Positions 7,964-15,758 of a DNA stretch of 24,185 nucleotides are shown one piece after another. Below the pieces are notes generated by a model. It searched no databases, was not told where the DNA came from, and worked only from the letters and a program-made list of their open reading frames with translations. Position 1 is the first letter of the stretch, and each line of letters begins with the position of its first letter. Origin of the DNA: G020353235 sp964569555 (GTDB lineage Bacteria > Chloroflexota > Dehalococcoidia > Dehalococcoidales > JAUYDJ01); assembly GCA_964569555.1 (NCBI GenBank), contig CAZMTT010000012.1, positions 1 through 24,185 on the forward strand, read 5' to 3'. Made by a program: the position numbers and the translations under genes.

Positions 7964-8152
7964 ATGAATATTTTTAAAAGAAACAGCGCGAAAAGACGTC
8001 TTGCTTCCCTCTCCCCCGATGGAGTGGACCAGCTTTGCGACCTCATCATCGCGAGGCTGGAGGAGAGGACCCAGACGACGATTACTTCCCAAGCAAGACG
8101 TCGTGGGTTCGAATCCCATCACCCGCTCCACCGTTTTTTATCTTTTGCTTAA
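7964..8152 (+). CDS. Small ORF running into the tRNA-Gly fragment, probably a truncated island gene
   Basis: AAGGAGG lies just before the ATG and TATAAT at 7931-7936 could serve transcription, so translation probably starts here. The first 37 residues (MNIFKRNSAKRRLASLSPDG, then a helical DQLCDLIIARLEERTQ) look protein-like. From codon 38 on the frame passes through the tRNA fragment (8085-8130) and gains an unlikely tail. The gene may have been cut at recombination, or it may be a short element-encoded protein that normally continues in the circular form. Function unknown. Confidence 0.4.
   Translation: MNIFKRNSAKRRLASLSPDGVDQLCDLIIARLEERTQTTITSQARRRGFESHHPLHRFLSFA
7995..8102. repeat. 12-bp perfect inverted repeat flanking the tRNA-Gly anticodon-arm junction
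   Basis: GACGTCTTGCTT at 7995-8006 is the exact reverse complement of AAGCAAGACGTC at 8091-8102, which is the 3' anticodon-arm and variable-loop portion of the tRNA-Gly fragment. The left copy extends to CCC (8007-8009), so ACGTCTTGCTTCCC reads like the missing 5' anticodon arm and anticodon of the same tRNA. CTTCCC is thus present at both 8004-8009 and 8085-8090. This may be a second recombinase core half-site or the trace of an 81-bp insertion. Confidence 0.6.
8085..8130 (+). tRNA. 3' half of tRNA-Gly(CCC), integration attachment-site remnant
   Basis: The fragment holds the anticodon loop TTCCCAA (8086-8092, anticodon CCC at 8088-8090), the 3' anticodon stem GCAAG, variable loop ACGTC, T-arm GTGGG-TTCGAAT-CCCAT (8103-8119), acceptor CACCCGC (8120-8126), discriminator T and CCA (8128-8130). 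The expected 5' acceptor GCGGGTG and D-arm are absent upstream, and the 5' anticodon stem (ATTAC for CTTGC) is degenerate. It therefore cannot fold as a tRNA. ACGACG (8075-8080) and CGTCGT (8099-8104) flank the loop as imperfect arms, as in tyrosine-recombinase core sites. A T-run follows at 8134-8139. Confidence 0.85.
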
Positions 8153-8260
8153 CTTTTTTCATCGCTCTGCTCCTTTATGGGGCAGTATACACTCCACAAA
8201 ACACCGGCATAATCAAGGATTGTTGACCGGCATAAGCGCGTATGTTATGGTGAGGTAACT

Positions 8261-11035
8261 ATGTTTGGACCAAGTGGCTCAGGCTCATTTGAGGAACAGA
8301 TGCGGCGCTGGTTTTCCGAAAAAAAAGACGAGAAGGCTAAACCGCCGGTTAAGCGCCGCGGCACAGTTTCCAGAGTGCCCCTAATTTTAGCTGGACTCTT
8401 AGGCCTGTTTGTTCTGTTAAGTATTGCCAAGGGCTTCTATAGTGAATGGCTCTGGTTCAGCAGCTTAGATTACGGAAGTGTCTACACCACCATCCTGAAG
8501 ACAAAAGTGGTGCTTTTTTTCTCGGCCGCGATTATTTTCTGCCTCTTACTCTGGGGAAATATGGTGCTGGCAACGAAACTGGCCCCCAAGAGTGAGACGC
8601 TTTTGCCCTGGGCCATTGTGCAACGGCTTCAATCAGCCCTCAAGGTAATCGTTATACTGGGCACAGTCATGCTCAGCTTAATATTCGGTCTGGTGGCACA
8701 GGCCAACTGGGAGGTTATACTCCGCTTTTTCAACGGACAGACCTTTGGTGTCGTCGACCCCGTCTTCCAAAAAGAGGTCGGCTTCTATGTCTTTTCTCTA
8801 CCCCTGCTGCACGCCCTGCGCGGCTGGTTGCTGGGGGCACTGATAATCACCCTTTTAGGCAGTGCCGCGGTATATCTTCTCAGCTATACCGCCCAGGGGC
8901 TCAAGTTTGACCTTGCCCGGCCGGTACTGACCCATATCGGGGGGCTGGTCATCGCTATTTTGGGTATGTTCGCCTGGGGCTACTGGCTCGGCATCTGGGA
9001 GCTGGTCTTCTCCGGGCGGGGGGTGGTCTTCGGCGCCAGCTATACTGACATGCACGCCAAGCTTCCCGCCCAATGGATTCTGCTGGCGGTGGTCGTTATC
9101 ATTATGGCCATTATTGTGCTGGCTATATTACGGCGCAACCTGCGCTGGCCGATTTACGGCATCGGTGCCTGGGTACTGGCCTCTATCATCATCGGCACTA
9201 TTTACCCGGCTATTGTGCAGCGATTTCAGGTGCAGCCCAATGAGCTGAACCAGGAGAGGCCCTATATTGAGTATAATATCCAGTTTACCCGGGAGGCCTT
9301 CGGCCTGAACCGTATTGAGGAGCAAGCCTTCCCGGCGGAGGAAACACCCAGCTATCAGGATATTGAGCAAAACCGGGTTACCATCAACAATGTCCGGCTC
9401 TGGGACCCGCGCCCGCTGAAGGATACCTATAACCAGATTCAGTCTATCCGGCTCTACTATGACTTTAATGATGTCGATGTTGACCGCTATGTTATCGATG
9501 ACGAGTACCGGCAGGTCATGCTGTCGGCGCGGGAGCTATCGGCGGAGAAACTGGCCGGAGAGGCACAGACCTGGGTCAACCGTAAACTTCAGTTTACCCA
9601 TGGCTACGGTCTTGCCTTAAGCCCGGTCAACGAGGTCAGTACTCAGGGGCTGCCGGTGCTGCTGGTCAAGGACCTGCCACCGGCGGGCGACTTCAATATA
9701 GAGCGGCCGGAAATATACTACGGGGAAAAGACGACTGATTACGTTATCGTGGGCGCAGAGACCCAGGAATTCGACTTCCCCAAGGGTGAAGAGAACGTCT
9801 ACGGCCGATACCAGGGCGAAGGCGGGGTCCACATTGGTAATATCATGCGGCGCCTGGTCTATGCCTGGCAGTTTGGTGATTTGAATATCCTCATCAGTGG
9901 CCAGCTAACTCCGGAAAGCAGGGTACTTTACTACCGCAACATCCAGCAGAGGGTGAACCACCTGGCACCCTTCTTGAAGCTGGACGGTGACCCCTATCTG
10001 GTAGTACTGGACGGGAAATTATTCTGGATACAGGATGCCTATACCGTCAGTAATCGCTATCCCTATTCCGAGCCGATGGGTGGCATAAACTATATTCGCA
10101 ACAGCGTTAAAGCGGTGATAGACGCCTACAACGGCAGTGTGACACTATATGTCGCCGAACCAGACGACGCCCTGATACGCACCTATCAGGCAATTTTCCC
10201 CGAGCTCTTCGCGCCGCTGGATGATATGCCCGACGCCCTGCGGGTCCACCTGCGCTACCCCGAAGGCATGTTTAATATCCAGGCCTCGGTATATCAGAGC
10301 TACCATATGCGTGATGCGCGGGTATTCTACAACAAAGAAGACCTGTGGGCGGTGCCCCAGGAGGTATATGCCGGCGACCAGCAACTGATGGAGCCCTACT
10401 ACATCATCATGCGCCTGCTTGATGAGCCGAAAGAAGAGTTCCTACTGATGCTGCCCTTCACCCCGGTGAACAAGAACAATACTATCAGCTGGCTGGCGGC
10501 TCGCTGCGACGGAGAAAACTACGGGAAACTGCTCGTTTACCGCTTCCCCAAGGAACACCTAGTGCTGGGGCCCAGCCAGATTGAGAACCGAATCCAGCAG
10601 GATACGGTTATTACCGAGCAGTTCGCCCTGTGGGGGCGGGGTGGCTCCCGGGTTATTCGGGGCAACCTGCTCCTGATTCCAGTGGGTAAATCCAAGATAT
10701 ATGTCGAGCCGGTATTTCTGCAGGCAGAAGCCGGTGGACTCCCCGAGCTGAAGCGGGTTATTGTCGTCGCCGGTGAGAATATCGTTATGGAATCCACACT
10801 GGAGAGAGGCATTGCCGCTATCTTTGGCGCCGCGGCGCCGCTGCCCGAACTACCATCTGTGGCCGAACCGGAGGCGCCGGTAGCCGCCAATATAGCTGAC
10901 CTGATTGAGCAGGCGAAACAGCACTACGAACAGGCTCAGGAATACCTCAAGGCGGGTGACTGGACCGGCTACGGGAACGAACTGGACGCCCTCAGGGCAG
11001 TGCTCAACCAGCTGGCGGAGCTGGCGGCGGAATAG
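8261..11035 (+). CDS. UPF0182 family integral membrane protein
   Basis: A 924-residue protein of the UPF0182 (COG1615) family, function unknown. After a basic cytoplasmic N-terminus, about seven membrane segments fall within residues 40-330 (for example ILAGLLGLFVLLSIA, VVLFFSAAIIFCLLLW, WILLAVVVIIMAIIVL). The rest is a large soluble region, probably extracytoplasmic, with the family's ERPYIEYNIQFTREAF and NVRLWDPRPL segments. A proline/alanine linker near 868 leads to a short helical C-terminus (ADLIEQAKQHYEQAQ and on). GTGAGG precedes the ATG. It ends 5 bp from the convergent hemL stop, and no terminator hairpin is seen between them. Confidence 0.9.
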   Translation: MFGPSGSGSFEEQMRRWFSEKKDEKAKPPVKRRGTVSRVPLILAGLLGLFVLLSIAKGFYSEWLWFSSLDYGSVYTTILKTKVVLFFSAAIIFCLLLWGNMVLATKLAPKSETLLPWAIVQRLQSALKVIVILGTVMLSLIFGLVAQANWEVILRFFNGQTFGVVDPVFQKEVGFYVFSLPLLHALRGWLLGALIITLLGSAAVYLLSYTAQGLKFDLARPVLTHIGGLVIAILGMFAWGYWLGIWELVFSGRGVVFGASYTDMHAKLPAQWILLAVVVIIMAIIVLAILRRNLRWPIYGIGAWVLASIIIGTIYPAIVQRFQVQPNELNQERPYIEYNIQFTREAFGLNRIEEQAFPAEETPSYQDIEQNRVTINNVRLWDPRPLKDTYNQIQSIRLYYDFNDVDVDRYVIDDEYRQVMLSARELSAEKLAGEAQTWVNRKLQFTHGYGLALSPVNEVSTQGLPVLLVKDLPPAGDFNIERPEIYYGEKTTDYVIVGAETQEFDFPKGEENVYGRYQGEGGVHIGNIMRRLVYAWQFGDLNILISGQLTPESRVLYYRNIQQRVNHLAPFLKLDGDPYLVVLDGKLFWIQDAYTVSNRYPYSEPMGGINYIRNSVKAVIDAYNGSVTLYVAEPDDALIRTYQAIFPELFAPLDDMPDALRVHLRYPEGMFNIQASVYQSYHMRDARVFYNKEDLWAVPQEVYAGDQQLMEPYYIIMRLLDEPKEEFLLMLPFTPVNKNNTISWLAARCDGENYGKLLVYRFPKEHLVLGPSQIENRIQQDTVITEQFALWGRGGSRVIRGNLLLIPVGKSKIYVEPVFLQAEAGGLPELKRVIVVAGENIVMESTLERGIAAIFGAAAPLPELPSVAEPEAPVAANIADLIEQAKQHYEQAQEYLKAGDWTGYGNELDALRAVLNQLAELAAE

Positions 11036-11040
11036 ACCGC

Positions 11041-12330
11041 CTAACCCAGCGAGCTTAATGCGCTCTTAACTGCCTCTAACGTGAGCTGAATATCCTCATT
11101 GGTATGCGCCAGAGAGATAAAAGCCGCCTCAAACTGCGACGGCGGCCAGTAGATTCCCGCCGAAAGTAACTGCTGGAAAAATCGGGCAAAAAGCCCGGTG
11201 TCCGCCTGCCTGGCTGACTGATAATCAACCACCGCCTTAGCGGTGAAAAAGACGGTCAGCAGCGAGGCGACCCGCCCGATATGGAGATTAATGCCAGCCT
11301 CAGAAGCTGCTTTGGCGATGCCCTCGGCTAAAGCCGCCGATTTTGCTTCCAGCTGCTGATAGACCCCGGGCTGGCGCAATACCTTTAGCGTTTCAATTCC
11401 AGCCGTCATCACCAGCGGATTTCCGGACAGTGTCCCCGCCTGATAGACCGGCCCCAGCGGCGCCACCATCTCCATAATCTGGCGCCTGCCCCCGTAGGCA
11501 CCCACCGGCAGCCCACCGCCGATAATCTTGCCCAGACAGGTTAAATCGGGGGTAACCCCGTAGAGGGCCTGGGCGCCGCCGCAGGCAAGGCGAAAGCCGG
11601 TGATAACCTCATCAAAGATAAGCAGCGCCCCGAACTCAGTGGTCAAATGGCGCAGGCCGGTCAAAAAACCGGGCTGGGGGGCAACCACCCCCATATTAGC
11701 CGCCACCGGCTCGACGATTACGGCGGCAATCTCCTCCGGATAGCGTTCAAAAAGCCTGGCTACCGCCGCGGAATTATTATACGGCGCCACCAAGGTATTC
11801 CGGGCATAGCTTGCCGGCACACCGGGAGAGTCAGGTATCCCCAGCGTGGCCAGACCGGAACCGCCTTTAGCCAGCAAGCCATCGGCGTGGCCGTGATAGC
11901 CACCGGCAAACTTGACTATTTTGTCCCGCCTGGTGAAAGCCCGTGCCAGACGCAGCGCCGACATAGTCGCTTCGGTACCGGAACTGACAAAGCGCATCAT
12001 CTCCAGAGAAGGCATCGCTGATGAAATCATCCTGGCCAGGGTTATCTCCATCTCGGTGGGCGCCCCGTAGCTGGTGCCCCGCTCTACGGCTTGCTTCAGC
12101 GCCTTGACCACCGGCGGGTAAGCGTGCCCCAGAATCAGGGGCCCCCAGGAGCCGACATAGTCAATGAACTCATTGCCATCGGCATCATGGATTCGCGAGC
12201 CCTGCCCTTTAACGATAAACGGTGGTGTCCCGCCCACCGCCTTGAAGGCGCGCACCGGGCTGTCCACCCCGCCGGGCAGGTATTTTTGCGCCTGCCGAAA
12301 AAGCTTTTGGGAATGCGCTGACTCTTTCAC
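11041..12330 (-). CDS. hemL: Glutamate-1-semialdehyde 2,1-aminomutase
   Basis: PLP-dependent enzyme making 5-aminolevulinate from glutamate-1-semialdehyde, the second step of the C5 tetrapyrrole route. The PLP lysine is K268 in CLGKIIGGGLPVGAYGG. SSGTEATMSALRLAR (116-130), GGYHGHADGLL and IFDEVITGFR are standard class-III aminotransferase/HemL motifs. Length 429 is normal. The start codon is GTG at 12330 with AGAGG upstream, 10 bp after the hemB stop. It is the last gene of the operon, although it acts early in the pathway. Confidence 0.96.
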   Translation of the reverse strand: MKESAHSQKLFRQAQKYLPGGVDSPVRAFKAVGGTPPFIVKGQGSRIHDADGNEFIDYVGSWGPLILGHAYPPVVKALKQAVERGTSYGAPTEMEITLARMISSAMPSLEMMRFVSSGTEATMSALRLARAFTRRDKIVKFAGGYHGHADGLLAKGGSGLATLGIPDSPGVPASYARNTLVAPYNNSAAVARLFERYPEEIAAVIVEPVAANMGVVAPQPGFLTGLRHLTTEFGALLIFDEVITGFRLACGGAQALYGVTPDLTCLGKIIGGGLPVGAYGGRRQIMEMVAPLGPVYQAGTLSGNPLVMTAGIETLKVLRQPGVYQQLEAKSAALAEGIAKAASEAGINLHIGRVASLLTVFFTAKAVVDYQSARQADTGLFARFFQQLLSAGIYWPPSQFEAAFISLAHTNEDIQLTLEAVKSALSSLG

Positions 12331-12340
12331 CGGCTAACCT

Positions 12341-13318
12341 CTACTGATGTAACCACCGCGCAACATCCTTGGCGTGATAGGTCAGAATAATATCCGCCCC
12401 CGCTCTCTTGATGGCGGTGAGTATCTCCATCACGATTTTCTTTTCGTCCAGCCAGCCCTGCCGGGCAGCCGCCTTCACCATGGCATACTCACCGCTGACA
12501 TTATAGGCCGCCAGCGGGTAGTTAAAGGTATCCCGCACCCACCGTATTACATCAAGATAAGCCAGGGCCGGCTTGACCATGACCATATCCGCCCCTTCGC
12601 TGATGTCCTGCTCCACCTCCCGCAGTGCCTCCCGCACATTGGCCGGGTCCATCTGGTAAGAGCGACGGTCGCCGAACTGCGGCGTTGCCCCGGCAGCCTC
12701 ACGGAAGGGCCCGTAGAATGCCGAGGCATACTTGGCGGCATAGGCCAGGATGGGGATATGCTCAAATTTTTTCTCATCCAGTGCCTCGCGAATGGCTTTT
12801 ACTCTGCCGTCCATCATATCCGAGGGGGCGACAATATCAGCCCCCGCCTCAGCATGGGCGAGGGCCGTTCTGGCCAGGATGGGTAGTGTGCGGTCATTGT
12901 CAACCTCGCCATCAACCACCACCCCACAGTGACCATGACTGGTGTATTCGCAGAGACAGACATCAGTAATCACCAGAAGCGGCGGCACTGCCTGTTTTAT
13001 CGCCTTTACTGCCTGCGGGATGATGCCCTCGGGATGATAAGCCGTTGACGCCGTTTCATCTTTCTGCTGCGGTATGCCAAAAAGAAGGACCGCCGGAATG
13101 CCCAGTCTGGCAATCTCCTCCACTTCCGGGGGCAGGAGGTCGGGGGAAAGGCGAAAGATACCGGGCATTGACTCTATTTCCTGCCTGATGCCACTGCCTT
13201 CAACGACAAACATGGGGTAAATCAGGTTGCCAACCCTGATATCAGTTTCCCGGACCAGCGCCCTTACTGCTTCTTTATATCGCAGGCGGCGCAGGCGTAA
13301 CTGTGGAAATACGGCCAT
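12341..13318 (-). CDS. hemB: Porphobilinogen synthase (delta-aminolevulinate dehydratase)
   Basis: Condenses two 5-aminolevulinate molecules to porphobilinogen. The zinc-binding cysteines C121, C123 and C131 are present (DVCLCEYTSHGHCG), so this is the zinc-dependent type. The Schiff-base lysines are K196 (YAAKYASAFYGPFR) and K249 (MVKPA). Length 325 is typical. The ATG directly abuts the TAG of cobA-hemD, and GGGAGG inside the end of that gene serves as its ribosome site, indicating translational coupling. Confidence 0.97.
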   Translation of the reverse strand: MAVFPQLRLRRLRYKEAVRALVRETDIRVGNLIYPMFVVEGSGIRQEIESMPGIFRLSPDLLPPEVEEIARLGIPAVLLFGIPQQKDETASTAYHPEGIIPQAVKAIKQAVPPLLVITDVCLCEYTSHGHCGVVVDGEVDNDRTLPILARTALAHAEAGADIVAPSDMMDGRVKAIREALDEKKFEHIPILAYAAKYASAFYGPFREAAGATPQFGDRRSYQMDPANVREALREVEQDISEGADMVMVKPALAYLDVIRWVRDTFNYPLAAYNVSGEYAMVKAAARQGWLDEKKIVMEILTAIKRAGADIILTYHAKDVARWLHQ

Positions 13319-14839
13319 CTAAATTTCCTCCCTGAAATAGTCTTCTATGGCTTGAACCAGACCGGCAATGGTCTGCTCACCGGCCAGAATATCCACTTTC
13401 AGCCCGGCTCTGGTGGCGGTAGCGGCGGTTTTGGGGCCAATGCAGGCTACTTTAGCCGTGCCTGTCTTTGCTTTTCTCCCTTTAAGAGCCGCCATCAGAT
13501 AAGCAACCGTTGACGAACTGGTGAAGGTGATGACATCAATTTCCCCGGCGGCCAGCATCTGCCTGGCCCGGGAGATAGCCTCGGGCGCCGGAACGGTGCG
13601 ATATACCGCTACTTCATCCACTTTGCCGCCAAGGCGGGTGATGCCCCTGGTCAGCTCTTCATCGGCGATGTCCGCCCGGGGCAATAAAAATCGCTGCCCG
13701 CTAATGTCATCGCTTTTAAGCCCGGCGATAATCCCCTCGCTGGTAAAGACCGACGGCACATAATCGGGAGTTATACCCCGGCTGGCCAGGGCTTCAGCCG
13801 TAGCCGGGCCGATAGCGCTTACTTTAAGCCCCTTCAAGGCGCGGGCATCGAGACTAAGGGCATAAAGCCGGTCAAAGAAGGCAGCCACGCCGTTGGCACT
13901 GGTAAAAATCAGCCACTGATACTGGCCCAGTTTGGCGATAGCCCGGTCAAGCTCTCTGGTATCGGGAACCGGTTCTATCTCAATCGCCGGTAGCTCAATG
14001 GGCTGGGCGCCACGCGCCGAGAGAAGCCGGCTCAGCGTGCTCGCCTGATGGCGGGCCCTGGTGACCAGAATGCGCTTGCCGGAGAGGGGACGATTCTCAA
14101 ACCAGCCCAGCTTCTCTCTTAATCTGACCACCTCGCCGACGACAATGATGGCCGGTGCACTGAGATGGTGCTCCTTCACTCTGGTGGCAATATTATCCAG
14201 CTCACCGACCACCGTCTTCTGCGCCGGCTTGGTGCCCTCAGCAATCACCGCCACCGGTGTCTTCGGCGGCCGGCCATACTCAACCAGCCTGGCAACTATT
14301 TCGGGCAGGTTCTGCATTCCCATCAGAAAGACGAGGGTATCTACCGCAGTAGCCAGTTTCTCCCAGTTAAGGCTTGAGTCAGCTTTGCCCGGCTCTTCAT
14401 GCCCGGTAATTACGGCCAAAGAAGACGCCAGTCCGCGCTGGGTGACCGGGATGCCGGCATAAGCCGGCACGGCTACTGCCGAGGTTACCCCGGGCACCAC
14501 CTCAAAAGAAATCTTATTATCAGCCAGGGCTTCGGCTTCCTCACCTCCCCGCCCCAGGACAAAGGGGTCACCCCCTTTGAGCCGTACCACTGTCTTACCT
14601 TCCTTCGCCCTGGCCACCAGCAGCCGGTTTATCTCCGGCTGGGGTCGGTGATGCTCCCCGGCTATCTTGCCCACGTAGATTTTTTCCGCCCGGGAAGAAG
14701 CCAAATCGAGAAGCCGCTCATCAAGCAGACGGTCATAGATAATGACGTCAGTCTCTTTCAGGCACTCCAGTCCCTTCAGGGTAAGCAGACCGGGGTCGCC
14801 CGGCCCCGCCCCCACCAGATAGACCTTACCTGTTTTCAA
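13319..14839 (-). CDS. cobA-hemD: Fused uroporphyrinogen-III C-methyltransferase / uroporphyrinogen-III synthase
   Basis: Two enzymes in one 506-residue chain. Residues 1-245 are the SUMT domain: VGAGPGDPGLLT (9-20), VVRLKGGDPFVLGRGGEEAE and PVTQRG. Residues 252-506 are HemD: GKRILVTRARHQ, then FTSANGVAAF and late ITFTSSSTV. HemD cyclises hydroxymethylbilane to uroporphyrinogen III and SUMT methylates it twice to precorrin-2, so the fusion directs flux to siroheme. Such fusions are common in anaerobes. Start codon is TTG at 14839, overlapping the 3' end of hemC by 14 bp, with GCGAGGG just upstream. Confidence 0.95.
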   Translation of the reverse strand: MKTGKVYLVGAGPGDPGLLTLKGLECLKETDVIIYDRLLDERLLDLASSRAEKIYVGKIAGEHHRPQPEINRLLVARAKEGKTVVRLKGGDPFVLGRGGEEAEALADNKISFEVVPGVTSAVAVPAYAGIPVTQRGLASSLAVITGHEEPGKADSSLNWEKLATAVDTLVFLMGMQNLPEIVARLVEYGRPPKTPVAVIAEGTKPAQKTVVGELDNIATRVKEHHLSAPAIIVVGEVVRLREKLGWFENRPLSGKRILVTRARHQASTLSRLLSARGAQPIELPAIEIEPVPDTRELDRAIAKLGQYQWLIFTSANGVAAFFDRLYALSLDARALKGLKVSAIGPATAEALASRGITPDYVPSVFTSEGIIAGLKSDDISGQRFLLPRADIADEELTRGITRLGGKVDEVAVYRTVPAPEAISRARQMLAAGEIDVITFTSSSTVAYLMAALKGRKAKTGTAKVACIGPKTAATATRAGLKVDILAGEQTIAGLVQAIEDYFREEI

Positions 14840-15758
14840 TGTCCCTCGCCTCGGTAATAAATTCAGCCGCCCCCATTTTGAGCAGCCGCTGCGCCAGTTT
14901 CATGCCCAGTTCCTCCGGCGATAGGCTACTGCCCTCTTCAACAGCGCGCAGTATCCGGTTATCACTCACCCGAGCCACCATCCCCTCCAGCCCCAAGATA
15001 GCGCCGTTAACCGTGCCCAGCGCCGCAATCGGGGCACGGCAGCCGCCACCCAGGGCGCGGAGAAAGGCACGCTCCGCCATTACAGCCTGCCAAGTAGACA
15101 AGTGATTCAGGGGAGAGACCAGTGTGGCTACCTCCTCATCACCGAGCCTAGTTTCAATGACCAGTGCCCCCTGCCCCGCGGCGGGTAGGAAATGCTCCGG
15201 AGGCAGGTAGTCGGTTATTCTGTCCTCGCCGCCGAGGCGCTTCAGGGCAGCCGCCGCCAGTATCACCCCGTCAAACTCACCCTCAGCCACCTTGCGCAGG
15301 CGGGTATCCACATTCCCCCTGATGCTCAATGCCTCCAGGTCGGGACGATAAGATTTAAGCTGAACCGCCCGCCGCAGGCTGCCGGTGCCTATTTTTGAAC
15401 CTGAGGCAAGCTCATCAAGTTTGCCCTCTCGGGAAACCAGCACGTCCCTGGGGTCAAGCCTCTCGGTTACCGCTATCAGGCACAGCCCCTCCGGAATCTG
15501 GGTCGGCACATCCTTAAGGCTGTGCACCGCCAGGTCAACCCGGCCCTCAAGCAGGGCTTCCTCCAGCTCCTTGACAAACACGCCCACCCCTTCCATACGG
15601 TCAAGAGAGGCATGGCGGCGGCGGTCGCCCCCGGTTACAATCTGGCGGATACTAATTTCAAGCTCAGGATTAAGTTGGGCAATCTGAGCCATCACTGACT
15701 CCGCCTGAATTAGAGCCAGCCGGCTCCCCCGCGAACCGACCACGATTCTTCTTTTCAT
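14826..15758 (-). CDS. hemC: Hydroxymethylbilane synthase (porphobilinogen deaminase)
   Basis: Polymerises four porphobilinogens into hydroxymethylbilane. The dipyrromethane cofactor attaches to C240 in ALGGGCRAPIAALG. Other family motifs are VGSRGSRLALIQ (7-18), HSLKDVPT (79-86), GTGSLRR (125-131) and IRGNVDTRL (147-155). Length 310 is normal. Its ATG overlaps the hemA stop codon as ATGA (15755-15758). Confidence 0.97.
   Translation of the reverse strand: MKRRIVVGSRGSRLALIQAESVMAQIAQLNPELEISIRQIVTGGDRRRHASLDRMEGVGVFVKELEEALLEGRVDLAVHSLKDVPTQIPEGLCLIAVTERLDPRDVLVSREGKLDELASGSKIGTGSLRRAVQLKSYRPDLEALSIRGNVDTRLRKVAEGEFDGVILAAAALKRLGGEDRITDYLPPEHFLPAAGQGALVIETRLGDEEVATLVSPLNHLSTWQAVMAERAFLRALGGGCRAPIAALGTVNGAILGLEGMVARVSDNRILRAVEEGSSLSPEELGMKLAQRLLKMGAAEFITEARDIENR

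Larger units (their letters stand above)
1..8130. mobile_element. Probable right-hand end of a genomic island integrated at tRNA-Gly
   Basis: The block is clearly AT-richer than the DNA to its right, carries catabolic accessory genes, and stops at a tRNA-Gly 3'-half fragment (8085-8130). A 3' tRNA half without its 5' half is what a tRNA-targeting tyrosine recombinase leaves at the distal end of an inserted element. The left boundary, the integrase and the intact tRNA copy are not in the window, so size and mobility are unknown. Island status is inferred from the att-like fragment and the composition change; no integrase or conjugation gene is visible here. Confidence 0.55.

Noticed and set aside
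7970..8130. Complete tRNA-Gly with an intron of about 81 bp in the anticodon loop
   Set aside because: The anticodon arm can be rebuilt, but no 5' acceptor (GCGGGTG) or D-arm lies upstream of 7995, so no full tRNA exists here.
8021..8130. Alternative tRNA with GGAGTGG pairing to CCGCTCC as acceptor stem
   Set aside because: The pairing would leave three extra bases between the T-arm and acceptor, and the D- and anticodon arms do not form.
7940..8131. Minus-strand 63-codon frame starting MERVMGFEPTTSCLGS
   Set aside because: This is the well-known false protein produced by reading the antisense of a tRNA-Gly; it only reflects the tRNA fragment.
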